NCBI GenBank assembly: GCA_022764505.1
Contig: JALEQJ010000055.1
Coordinates: 1-51,483, forward strand
Length of the DNA: 51,483 bases
Reading direction: 5' to 3'
DNA from: Phocaeicola sp.
Lineage (GTDB): Bacteria; Bacteroidota; Bacteroidia; Bacteroidales; Bacteroidaceae
The notes below the pieces were generated by a model. That model saw only the letters and a list, made by a program, of their open reading frames with translations, searched no databases and had not been told where the DNA came from. The translations under genes and the position numbers were made by a program. Shown here piece after piece: positions 27,509 through 34,858 of the stretch. Each line of letters opens with the position of its first letter. Position 1 is the first letter of the stretch.

Positions 27509-29340
27509 CGTAGGGTTTTCTCATCTATTTCTTCGGTAATAGTGCTAAGTCGCTTGGATTTCTGTGTGATGGCTTCTGCATCTACGCACCCACCACAGAG
27601 TGCTTCTTCTATTTCTTTCTTTTCTTCTTCCAGGCAAGTTATTTCCTCCCATAGTCTTCCTAACTCTTGCTTTTCTTTATAAGTGAGTTTTCGGACTTCG
27701 TTGAGGCGTACTTTTTGCGTTTTTTCTTTTTCTTCCTTATTCTTGTTTATAGCTACTTCCTTGGCTTCTTTCCATACTCTGTACTGAGAATAATTGCCGG
27801 GGAAATTACGAATATCTCCTTGTCCTTGGAATACGAGTAGATGATCTACGACTTTATCCATAAAATAACGATCATGGCTTACCACGATGACACAACCTTG
27901 GAACTGCTGTAGGTATTCTTCTAATATCTGTAGAGTAACGATGTCTAAGTCGTTTGTAGGCTCATCTAAGACTAAGAAATTGGGGTTACGCATAAGGACT
28001 GTACAGAGATATAGTCTTCTGCGCTCTCCACCACTGAGTTTTGCTACATAATTGTGCTGTGTTTCCGGAGAGAAAAGAAAGTGTTGTAAGAATTGAGAAG
28101 CTGTGAGACGTTTCCCATTACCCAATTCTATGATCTCAGCAATTTCTGTGATGACATCTATCACTTTCATACCTTCATCAAACTGCAAACCTTCTTGGGA
28201 GTAGTAGCCGAACCGTACGGTTTCTCCGATGTCTATCTGTCCGCTATCTGGAGAAAGAATACCCAAAAGCAACTTGATGAATGTGGACTTTCCCGTACCA
28301 TTATCTCCTACGATTCCCATTTTCTCGTAACGGGAGAAAATATAAGAGAAGTCTTGCAAGATTATGCGCTCACCAAAGCGTTTGGAAACTTCTGTAGCTT
28401 CAAATATCTTATTGCCTATGTAAGTAGATTTTACATCTAATTTTATCTGCTCATTATGCACTTGTCTTTTGGCTACTTTCTCCAATTCGTAGAAAGCTTC
28501 TTCTCTGTAGCGTGCTTTGTGTCCGCGTGCTTGTGGCATACGGCGCATCCATTCCAACTCTGTGCGATAGAGATTATTGGCTCGTTCTACTTCTATGCTT
28601 TGGGCATCTATACGTTCTTGTCTTTTTTCTATATAGTAGGCATAGTTTCCTTTGTAGCTATAGAGTTGTTTTTGATCTATTTCTATGATTCTATTACAAA
28701 CTCTATCTAAGAAAAAACGGTCGTGCGTTACCATAAGCAAGGAGAGATTCTCTTTCTCCAAATACCCTTCCAACCATTCTATCATCTCTAAGTCCAAATG
28801 GTTTGTAGGCTCGTCCAAAATAAGTAAATCGGGTTTTGTGATGAGTACATTTGCCAATGCAACCCTCTTCAGTTGTCCTCCCGAAAGCTCTCTGATAGGC
28901 TGATGGTATTGACTGATTTTGAGTTGGGAGAGGATTTGTTTGGCTTTTCGCTCGTAGTCCCAAGCTTGCAGTTGCTCCATACGTGCCAATATCTCGTCCA
29001 GTCCTGTATGATCTTCTGTCGCCATACAACCTTCGTAAGCCTTGATGACCTCTACCACTTCATTAGCATGAAAGAAACAAGCTTCCAACACTGTCAGTTC
29101 TGCAGGATAGTGAGGGCTTTGCTCCAAGTAACCAATGCTGATACCGTTTCTGAAAGTAATACATCCTTCGTCATAGTTTTCTTTGCCTGCAAGGATATTG
29201 AGCAAGGTGGTTTTTCCGGAGCCATTCTTGGCAATGAGTCCTATGCGTTCTCCTTCTGCAATGCCGAAATCTATGTTGCGAAACAAAATGTGGTCGCCAA
29301 AAGACTTGGTGAGTTGTTCTACTTGTAAGTATGGAGTCAT
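27475..29340 (-). CDS. ABC-F family ATPase (Uup-like)
   Basis: A 621-residue soluble protein with two ABC cassettes and no membrane segments, the pattern of ABC-F ribosome-associated factors. Cassette 1: Walker A AKNGSGKT (37-44), signature ELSGGQLKR, Walker B LLILDEPTNHLD. Cassette 2: Walker A GDNGTGKS, signature KLSGGERRR, LVLDEPTNDLD. The inter-domain linker (P-site tRNA interaction motif) holds the characteristic RMPQARGHKARY. The C-terminal 80 residues form a charged coiled coil as in Uup. The glycine usually opening Walker A is Ala in cassette 1. It lies 13 bp after the DUF3805 gene. Confidence 0.92.
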   Translation of the reverse strand: MTPYLQVEQLTKSFGDHILFRNIDFGIAEGERIGLIAKNGSGKTTLLNILAGKENYDEGCITFRNGISIGYLEQSPHYPAELTVLEACFFHANEVVEVIKAYEGCMATEDHTGLDEILARMEQLQAWDYERKAKQILSQLKISQYHQPIRELSGGQLKRVALANVLITKPDLLILDEPTNHLDLEMIEWLEGYLEKENLSLLMVTHDRFFLDRVCNRIIEIDQKQLYSYKGNYAYYIEKRQERIDAQSIEVERANNLYRTELEWMRRMPQARGHKARYREEAFYELEKVAKRQVHNEQIKLDVKSTYIGNKIFEATEVSKRFGERIILQDFSYIFSRYEKMGIVGDNGTGKSTFIKLLLGILSPDSGQIDIGETVRFGYYSQEGLQFDEGMKVIDVITEIAEIIELGNGKRLTASQFLQHFLFSPETQHNYVAKLSGGERRRLYLCTVLMRNPNFLVLDEPTNDLDIVTLQILEEYLQQFQGCVIVVSHDRYFMDKVVDHLLVFQGQGDIRNFPGNYSQYRVWKEAKEVAINKNKEEKEKTQKVRLNEVRKLTYKEKQELGRLWEEITCLEEEKKEIEEALCGGCVDAEAITQKSKRLSTITEEIDEKTLRWLELSEIEDK

Positions 29341-29353
29341 ATATGAATGTAAA

Positions 29354-30175
29354 CTAAGTAAGCAGTGCTTTTTCTATTTGCGCTTTGAGGGTAGAAAAAA
29401 CATCTTTCAAGGAACACTGTCCTTTTTGTTTTTTTTCTTGTGCGATGAAGAGAGTGGGATAAAAAAACACATCTGTATCTTCAAATTGTAGGGCAGGGTA
29501 TTCTTCTTTGCCATCAATGATACTTATCCAGCGCATTCCGTCCATTTCTTCTACCAAGATGGCTCCAAAGGTAAGTCCTATATCTATCCACGATTGAGGA
29601 ACTTTTTCTTTACTCACTTGTTTATCCAATAGTGCCTGTAGTTTCTCTATATCTTGTTCGGAAGACGTAAAGTCTTTTCTGAGCAGTTTTTTTACCTCTT
29701 TGGACGCCCATTCGTAGCCCATATTTATCCGACTGATTTCTGCCAAGCGAATATCTATGATGCGTTTCCACACCTCATTTGCTTTGCGTATGCGTAGGGA
29801 TTTCAGTATGGTTTCTCCTATCGTGGGGGATACTTCTTCTTTGATGGTGAAAGAACATTCTACTATTATGTCTTTTTCTCCTGTGAGCCAAAAATGTGTG
29901 CTGTAATCTACGCCTTCTTCTTGGAAATCTATGCGTGAATAGACACAGTCCCATATTCCTACCTTTTGTGCCTTGCTTTGGGGTGCTTGTTTAAGTTCCT
30001 GCCGGAGCATACGTGTAGCGTATTGTATATTATCTCCTCTATAAGCAGAAATACGAAAGTTTCCTTCCCAACGCTCGGGGTTGTAGAAGAGAAAAGATTC
30101 TTCTGTATCTTCAAATTCGTGCCAACCATCGGGGAGTGAAATACTGAACCAAGCACTTGGAGAAATAAATTCCAT
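29354..30175 (-). CDS. DUF3805/DUF3806 protein
   Basis: A 273-residue protein without signal peptide or membrane segment. The N-terminal half (FISPSAWFSISLPDGWHEFEDTEESF, split here into its start and end: strand-rich, aromatic) matches DUF3805. The C-terminal half (SWIDIGLTFGAILVEEMDGMRW and later TDVFFYPTLFI) matches DUF3806. Both domains are of unknown function. The linker (about 140-190) is helical and charged. It lies between the VOC gene (6 bp) and the ABC-F gene (13 bp), so it is probably co-expressed with a ribosome-associated ATPase. No catalytic motif is evident. Confidence 0.8.
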   Translation of the reverse strand: MEFISPSAWFSISLPDGWHEFEDTEESFLFYNPERWEGNFRISAYRGDNIQYATRMLRQELKQAPQSKAQKVGIWDCVYSRIDFQEEGVDYSTHFWLTGEKDIIVECSFTIKEEVSPTIGETILKSLRIRKANEVWKRIIDIRLAEISRINMGYEWASKEVKKLLRKDFTSSEQDIEKLQALLDKQVSKEKVPQSWIDIGLTFGAILVEEMDGMRWISIIDGKEEYPALQFEDTDVFFYPTLFIAQEKKQKGQCSLKDVFSTLKAQIEKALLT

Positions 30176-30181
30176 AGTGTG

Positions 30182-30562
30182 TTATCTTTTTATAGGTAAA
30201 ACCTCTATCCAGTAATTGTCCGGGTCGTTTATAAAGTAGAGATTCATACTATGATTTTCGTAGCAGACGCACCCCATCTCTTTGTGATATTGACGTATCG
30301 CATCATAATCTCCTTCCAAACGAATACATAGGTGTGTCTCGTTTTCTCCCAAGTTATATGTTTGTGGGTGATCTCTGAGCCAAGTAAGCTCAAGGAAGAA
30401 ATGCTCTGTAGGGTCTGCTAAGTATACCAAGATGAAAGAACCATCTGCAGCTTCTTTTCTGCGTACTTCATAAAGCCCCAAAGCTTTTTCGTAAAACGCC
30501 AAGCTCTTTTCCAGATTGGTTACATTGATATTCATGTGATCTATACGTCCTCTTATTTGCAT
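30182..30562 (-). CDS. VOC-family (glyoxalase I-like) protein
   Basis: A 126-residue vicinal-oxygen-chelate protein. The two beta-alpha-beta-beta-beta modules and the four potential metal ligands H9, E58, H77 and E120 fit glyoxalase I (lactoylglutathione lyase), which detoxifies methylglyoxal adducts. MNINVTNLEKSLAFYEKALG is the family start. Glutathione is generally absent in Bacteroidetes, so the actual thiol or substrate is uncertain. It is the first gene of the six-gene operon, with a TATCTTTG promoter box 26 bp upstream. Confidence 0.85.
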   Translation of the reverse strand: MQIRGRIDHMNINVTNLEKSLAFYEKALGLYEVRRKEAADGSFILVYLADPTEHFFLELTWLRDHPQTYNLGENETHLCIRLEGDYDAIRQYHKEMGCVCYENHSMNLYFINDPDNYWIEVLPIKR

Positions 30563-30587
30563 ATATTCTCGTTTAGTTTGTGATGCA

Positions 30588-30595
30588 CAAAGATA
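30588..30595 (-). promoter_or_regulatory. -7 promoter box of the VOC-to-kinase operon
   Basis: The minus strand reads TATCTTTG (30595-30588), 26 bp before the VOC ATG; a TTG at 30618-30616 lies 20 bp further upstream. Confidence 0.65.
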
Positions 30596-30633
30596 AGAGA
30601 ATATTTCAAGGAAATCAATCTTTCCTACACTGC

Positions 30634-30663
30634 AAAACAGAGTTCAGAAAGGTGATCTGTTTT
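30634..30663 (-). terminator. Possible terminator overlapping the protease stop codon
   Basis: Arms AAAACAGA (30634-30641) and TCTGTTTT (30656-30663) with a 14-base loop. The stop codon of the protease gene lies partly in the stem. Short stem and weak tail, so uncertain. Confidence 0.4.
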
Positions 30664-31840
30664 ACCATAGATTTTTTGCCACGAGCTTTATCGTTTTGTA
30701 TGTTCCATCTGTACTTCTTATTTCAAGGTGGTGTTCCGGAGCTTTAATGATGTTATTTTCTTCCTCCCAAGTAAAATCCTTGGTAGATTTACCGTTTATT
30801 TTCAGGATGATGTCTCCGAGCTTAATTCCTGCTTTTACGGCATCTCCTTCACGCTCTAAGGCGTGAATGATCCAGCCATCGCAGATGTCTGTGCGGTTTC
30901 TGAAACCATAATCGTATCCTGTTACTTGTTTGGGGTCTTTCTTGAAACGCTGTAGGTAGATGCATTGGTGGGATATGTCCAATATGATATTGTATTTAGA
31001 CCATATTTGGTTCCCAATGATTCCTATGTATGCAGTTTTTCCCATAGCTCCTATTCCCTTTGGTACATAAGTAATGGCATTTTCTCTCAGAGTATCTTTC
31101 CCTATAATAATCTCATCGGATAGCATAGACACGTAAGTTTCCTGTTTTTTGTTGCCGATGCCGGGGTTGGTTATATCCGTAATACGTCTTTTCCGTTGTA
31201 TAGATTCCAGTTTGAATTGTTTTACAGCCTCGGCAGTGAAACTGATACTGCCTCCGGAACCGGTATCCATAAGATAAGTACCTTTTATTTCTGTACCGTC
31301 TATGATGATAGTAGCTGGAAGAAGTATTTTTTTGTCTTTATAGACGATAGGGATCCGTATATAGTTGGCTGTTTTCTTAGGTAGTGATGAGTGCTTCTGT
31401 ATATATCTTTGTTCAAAATTGATCTCAAAAGGTATTTTATCAAGGTCTTTAATGCCGATTATGCCATCTATATGACGATCTACAATGTCTCGTAGTCTAT
31501 ATATGGGGACAACCGGATAGGTTGTACTTTGGCTTCCGAGTTTTACGTCCGTAGGTGCTATGATGATCCGCACCATTTCTGTTCCTGCTGCTCCTTTGGC
31601 TTTTCCATATGCTAATTTGGTAGGCTTCCATGTAGAATGTGCCAAAAATACTGTGTCTAAGCCGAAGACATCGGCTGCACCTGTATCAAACAGCAGGTTG
31701 CAAGGAAGTGAATTGTTCACGATGGAGGAACATAATATATGCCCATCGTATCGGAATGAAATACTATCTTTTTCTTGGGCAAATGAGAATGCTACCTGAA
31801 AGGCAGATAATAGCCCGAGTGCAATTCTTAGATAAGACAT
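30662..31840 (-). CDS. Exported retropepsin-like aspartyl protease with PDZ domain
   Basis: A 392-residue exported protein. The signal peptide covers about residues 1-22 (SYLRIALGLLSAFQVAFSFAQ). Two pepsin-like half-sites follow, LLFDTGAAD (D52) and YLMDTGSGGS (D192), so a single chain carries both DTG motifs of an aspartyl protease. A C-terminal PDZ domain (about 325-385) contains AVKAGIKLGDIILKINGKS. Such proteins are common in Bacteroidetes; targets are unknown. The frame opens at 31870, but a promoter box TATTTTTG occupies 31868-31875, so the ATG at 31840 is the start. It is probably a single-gene unit. Confidence 0.87.
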   Translation of the reverse strand: MSYLRIALGLLSAFQVAFSFAQEKDSISFRYDGHILCSSIVNNSLPCNLLFDTGAADVFGLDTVFLAHSTWKPTKLAYGKAKGAAGTEMVRIIIAPTDVKLGSQSTTYPVVPIYRLRDIVDRHIDGIIGIKDLDKIPFEINFEQRYIQKHSSLPKKTANYIRIPIVYKDKKILLPATIIIDGTEIKGTYLMDTGSGGSISFTAEAVKQFKLESIQRKRRITDITNPGIGNKKQETYVSMLSDEIIIGKDTLRENAITYVPKGIGAMGKTAYIGIIGNQIWSKYNIILDISHQCIYLQRFKKDPKQVTGYDYGFRNRTDICDGWIIHALEREGDAVKAGIKLGDIILKINGKSTKDFTWEEENNIIKAPEHHLEIRSTDGTYKTIKLVAKNLW

Positions 31841-31867
31841 GGTAGAAGTAGATATTATTGTTGTGAG

Positions 31868-31875
31868 CAAAAATA
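31868..31875 (-). promoter_or_regulatory. -7 promoter box of the protease gene
   Basis: The minus strand reads TATTTTTG, 28 bp before the ATG at 31840. It overlaps and excludes the alternative ATG at 31870. Confidence 0.55.
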
Positions 31876-32009
31876 TAAAACTATTTCTTTCTTCCTACAA
31901 AAAAGCTATTTCTTTCGTTCTGAGAAGATAAACTCTTGTTATACAAAAACAAGGATAGCCTCACGAGAAACCATTGGTAGCTATGTTTGCAGTTTTTTCT
32001 ACTAAATGC

Positions 32010-32039
32010 TTGTATATATCAAAAAAGGCAGTACTTTTG
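32010..32039 (+). promoter_or_regulatory. Promoter of tRNA-Arg(TCT)
   Basis: TTG at 32010-32012, a 19-bp spacer and TACTTTTG at 32032-32039, ending 17 bp before the tRNA. Confidence 0.7.
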
Positions 32040-32056
32040 CAGTGCAAAATAAGGAT

Positions 32057-32130
32057 GGTTCCGTAGCTCAGCTGGATAGAGCAACAGCCTTCTAAGCTGT
32101 GGGTCCTGCGTTCGAATCGCAGCGGAATCA
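32057..32130 (+). tRNA. tRNA-Arg(TCT)
   Basis: A 74-nt cloverleaf. Acceptor GGTTCCG/CGGAATC (one G-U), D-arm with AGCTCAGCTGGATAGAGC, anticodon arm ACAGC-CTTCTAA-GCTGT (anticodon TCT, reads AGA), T-arm CTGCG-TTCGAAT-CGCAG, discriminator A. CCA is not encoded. Confidence 0.97.
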
Positions 32131-32132
32131 CG

Positions 32133-32158
32133 AAAGACTACATTATGATGTAGTCTTT
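32133..32158 (+). terminator. Terminator of tRNA-Arg(TCT)
   Basis: Eleven-base perfect arms AAAGACTACAT and ATGTAGTCTTT around loop TATG, followed by TTTTGTTTT. The 279 bp from here to the HxlR gene show no gene or repeat that I recognise. Confidence 0.88.
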
Positions 32159-32437
32159 TTTGTTTTATGATAGTAGGTTTTTCTATATGGAATAGCAGAT
32201 AGGTGTTTCTTCCTTTTCTGAATTTTAGACCTTGCCCCCCCTTAACTATAATCCTTTAAAAGTCTGTTCTTGTATAGTGTCTATCTGCCAATATCTTGAT
32301 TCTTGATGTGCGGATTGTTTTCTTTTTTGATAGTGCAAGCTATTAAAATGAATGCTTTTATAGGTTAGTGCAATATGATTGTTAAGTATCCTATCTCTAT
32401 TATATACCTGAACATAATGATATCAAAAAGCAGTCTA

Positions 32438-32821
32438 TTAATCAGATTTACTGGTGGAGTTCTCAAACTTTTTTCTGTGATTCATTATTGATTTCTTATT
32501 ATTTTGAGCCCATTCTGTCAATGATGTAATGATAGGAACAAGACTTTTCCCTGTTTCTGTTAATTCATACTCAACCCTTATAGGTACCTCTGGGAAAACG
32601 GTTCGTTTTACTAATCCATCGGCTTCTAAAATGTGTAATGTACTAGATAATACTTTTGTGGATATATCAGGTATTTTCCTTGCTAGTTGATTGAAACGAA
32701 TTGAATCATTTTCATTTAATATGAAAATGACTAATAGAGCCCACTTGTTGCCAAAGCGAGCAATAACATTCCGAATAGGGCAAATTTCAATGATGGATTT
32801 ATTTTCTTCTTTTTTTGTCAT
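32438..32821 (-). CDS. HxlR-family transcriptional regulator
   Basis: A 127-residue winged-helix protein of the HxlR/MarR-like family. The start region CPIRNVIARFGNKWALLVIF has the family Cys-Pro (C14) and the WALLVIF helix. The HTH and wing (IRFNQLARKIPDISTKVLSSTL, LVKRTVFPEVPIRVEYELTE) are complete. Several family members (YodB, HypR) sense reactive electrophiles or disulfide stress through the N-terminal Cys, so a redox role is possible. It is divergent from a small cupin gene, with GTAAC-type repeats between them as candidate operators. Confidence 0.92.
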   Translation of the reverse strand: MTKKEENKSIIEICPIRNVIARFGNKWALLVIFILNENDSIRFNQLARKIPDISTKVLSSTLHILEADGLVKRTVFPEVPIRVEYELTETGKSLVPIITSLTEWAQNNKKSIMNHRKKFENSTSKSD

Positions 32822-32857
32822 TGTAATCTATTGTTTTTCTGTAAAAATAACTTTTGG

Positions 32858-32881
32858 GTAACTATGTTACATCTTTGTAAC
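32858..32881. promoter_or_regulatory. Candidate operator, GTAAC/GTTAC repeats
   Basis: Three half-sites in 24 bp: GTAAC (32858-32862), GTTAC (32866-32870) and GTAAC (32877-32881), giving two overlapping inverted repeats with spacers of 3 and 6 bp. They lie 37-60 bp upstream of the HxlR ATG, in the divergent gap with the cupin gene, where a family regulator would bind. Confidence 0.5.
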
Positions 32882-33006
32882 TTCTTGTATGATAGATAAA
32901 TGATTTGCAAATTTGCGGTGTTGAAAAGAAAGCAATAAGCAAATACAAAGTTAGCTAATTTGAGATATATAATCAATAGAAGTATTAATCTTCAAAATTA
33001 AAAGCA

Positions 33007-33456
33007 ATGAAACAGATTGAAAAGACAGCTTCGGCAACAAACTTCAATGTTATTAACGTAGGTAAGTTTAATGAATTAGGAAATTACGTATTGGAACTTA
33101 CTACCGAAATAAAAATTCCTGGTAAAGTATTCTGTGGTTCTGCACTTGAAACAACAGGAAGTGATTTTTCATTTCAGTTATTTCAACATGGAACAGAAAC
33201 CGGATTCCTGCACACTCATAAAACGCATGAAGAACTTTATTTTTTTCTTAGTGGAAATGGAGAATTTCAAGTAGATGGTGAAGTGTTTCCCATTTCGGAG
33301 GGAAGTGTGGTACGTGTAGCTCCTGAGGGGAAACGTTCCGTTCGCAATAATGGGGCGGACCCACTTGTAATGCTTTGTATTCAATATAAAAGTAATACCT
33401 TTAATTTAGACGATGCGACAGACGGTAGCATTTTAAGTGAGCCTGTAAAATGGTAA
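33007..33456 (+). CDS. Small cupin-domain protein
   Basis: A 149-residue single-domain cupin. The metal-binding motif reads FLHTHKTHEELYFFLSG (H69, H71, E75/E76), with a second motif around GSVVRVAPEGKRSVRN that lacks a clear third His. No signal peptide. The function of such small cupins ranges from enzymes to sensors and cannot be assigned. It is divergently transcribed from an HxlR regulator 185 bp away, so it is probably its target and may respond to oxidative or electrophile stress. Confidence 0.85.
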   Translation: MKQIEKTASATNFNVINVGKFNELGNYVLELTTEIKIPGKVFCGSALETTGSDFSFQLFQHGTETGFLHTHKTHEELYFFLSGNGEFQVDGEVFPISEGSVVRVAPEGKRSVRNNGADPLVMLCIQYKSNTFNLDDATDGSILSEPVKW

Positions 33457-33570
33457 TGATGTATTATGATATACAGATCGTATATTAGATTATTCGGGCT
33501 GTATTTATATAAAGAAATGTATTTTTATTGTCAAGTCGTATTTTACCTCATTGGCATCATTATACAAAAA

Positions 33571-33598
33571 GCTCTTACAATACTAATATTGTAAGAGC
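33571..33598. terminator. Bidirectional terminator between cupin gene and tRNA-Lys
   Basis: Twelve-base perfect arms GCTCTTACAATA (33571-33582) and TATTGTAAGAGC (33587-33598) around loop CTAA. Minus-strand tail TTTTTGTATAATG, plus-strand tail CTTTTG. It fits the 3' end of tRNA-Lys best. Confidence 0.85.
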
Positions 33599-33604
33599 CT
33601 TTTG

Positions 33605-33677
33605 TGATCCGCCTGGGGCTCGAACCCAGGACCCCAACATTAAAAGTGTTGTGCTCTACCTGCTGAGCTAGCGAATC
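33605..33677 (-). tRNA. tRNA-Lys(TTT)
   Basis: A 73-nt cloverleaf on the minus strand. Acceptor GATTCGC/GCGGATC (one T-G), anticodon loop CTTTTAA (anticodon TTT), T-loop TTCGAGC with stem CCTGG/CCAGG, discriminator A. CCA is not encoded. Confidence 0.97.
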
Positions 33678-33708
33678 TCCTGCGCACTTGTTTTTCTCAA
33701 ATGCGTTG

Positions 33709-33740
33709 CAAAGGTATGATGTTTCTTTATATCTTCCAAA
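33709..33740 (-). promoter_or_regulatory. Promoter of tRNA-Lys
   Basis: On the minus strand TTTG (33740-33737), 20 bp, then TACCTTTG (33716-33709): an almost ideal Bacteroidetes promoter 31 bp before the tRNA. Confidence 0.75.
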
Positions 33741-34301
33741 TAAATCTGTGGATATTTTTGAAATAAAATCTGTACTTCCTGCTTATCTCGTTGATAAATA
33801 GGAAGAATGAGTGTGATATTTTTTTGATGTGGATACGTAATAGAGACGTGTGGCAGATGGTTTAGGTCGTATATCAAGTAAAGTTAATTCCTTTCAGTAT
33901 GTTGTGTGAGCTATTTCGGGGTATAGAAAGAATAGCGTGCCAAGAAATTCTATGCTTATTCGGACTGTTTTCCGTATATGCTCGGACAAAATTCCGGACG
34001 TGTACGGAATTTTATTTGCTCGTATCTTTTTGAGATATTACTTCTATATATAGGTATTTTCGATTGGAGGGGTAGGGAAGAAAATATTGTCTTTTGTATA
34101 AGGGCATCAGATAAAATAAATAATGTGTTCATATAGCTGATGTTGGTTTTTTGTATACGGGAATGAGATTTCTGACGTTTTGTTACAAAAATAGTGATAA
34201 TATAGAAAAAATCCTTTGTGTTTGTTTCTTTATTCGCTGTAAAAGCATTTCCTTTGTAGCATAACTCAGTGAACATTCACGTTTAATTATATATTAAGAT
34301 T
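33741..34301. other. Long non-coding stretch before the methylmalonyl-CoA operon
   Basis: About 560 bp without a convincing gene. Two minus-strand frames (33668-33877 and 33956-34276) have no recognisable homology or start signals; the first also covers the tRNA-Lys promoter. The visible structure is an inverted repeat AAAATTCCG (33988-33996) / CGGAATTTT (34005-34013). A weak -7-like TTCCTTTG at 34249-34256 could serve the downstream epimerase gene. Confidence 0.5.
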
Positions 34302-34706
34302 ATGAAAATCTCTCACATCGAACACTTGGGTATCGCAGTGAAAAGCATTGAAGAAGCCCGTCCCTATTACGAAAACGTATTAGGATTAACTTGTTACAAT
34401 ATCGAAGTGGTAGAAGACCAAAAGGTAAAAACTGCATTCTTTAAGTGTGGTGATACCAAGATCGAGCTCCTTGAGCCTACTTGCGAAGAAAGTACAATCG
34501 CTAAGTTTATTGAGAAAAAAGGTATGGGTATCCACCACATCGCTTTTGCTGTAGAAGATGGTGTAGCACACGCATTGGCAGAAGCAGAAGGAAAAGGAAT
34601 TCAGCTCATAGACAAAGCTCCACGCAAAGGTGCAGAAAGCTTGAATATTGCATTCTTGCATCCTAAATCCACACAAGGAGTATTGACAGAACTCTGCGAA
34701 AAATAA
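34302..34706 (+). CDS. mce: Methylmalonyl-CoA epimerase
   Basis: A 134-residue VOC-fold enzyme interconverting (2R)- and (2S)-methylmalonyl-CoA. Probable metal ligands are H8, H79 and E130, with the typical HIEHLGIAV start, MGIHHIAFAV in the second module, and HPKSTQGVLTEL at the end. It is the first gene of the operon and supplies the isomer used by the decarboxylase encoded downstream, linking methylmalonyl-CoA mutase (not in this window) to propionate formation. A 152-bp leader with an imperfect hairpin separates it from mmdA. Confidence 0.95.
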   Translation: MKISHIEHLGIAVKSIEEARPYYENVLGLTCYNIEVVEDQKVKTAFFKCGDTKIELLEPTCEESTIAKFIEKKGMGIHHIAFAVEDGVAHALAEAEGKGIQLIDKAPRKGAESLNIAFLHPKSTQGVLTELCEK

Positions 34707-34752
34707 AAACAATGACTGTGATAACTTGCCCTGTATTTTAAACAGTGGAGAG

Positions 34753-34794
34753 AGAGGATAAGGAAAGCGCCACTTTGCTCTTTTCTTGTCCTCT
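34753..34794 (+). other. Imperfect RNA hairpin between mce and mmdA
   Basis: AGAGGATAAGGAAAGC (34753-34768) can pair with GCTCTTTTCTTGTCCTCT (34777-34794) through about 16 pairs with G-U wobbles and a two-base bulge. No U-tract follows, so it is more likely an mRNA stability or processing element than a terminator. Confidence 0.4.
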
Positions 34795-34858
34795 ATCTGC
34801 ATATAGTTTAAGTCACGAGCAAGAAAATCTTATTATCAAAATCAAAAAAATAACAATC

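Noticed and set aside
33501-33520. A GTATTTATATAAAG sequence as a fourth copy of the repeat element
   Set aside because: Only a single partial unit without the leader; could be chance in AT-rich DNA.
33668-33877. A 69-codon minus-strand frame
   Set aside because: It overlaps tRNA-Lys and its near-ideal promoter, and no homology is recognisable.
33956-34276. A 106-codon minus-strand frame upstream of mce
   Set aside because: Composition and sequence look random and no promoter box was found at its start.
34745-34858. Extended N-terminus for mmdA
   Set aside because: The extra 38 residues have no counterpart in the family and are encoded by a sequence that forms a hairpin; the ATG at 34859 fits.
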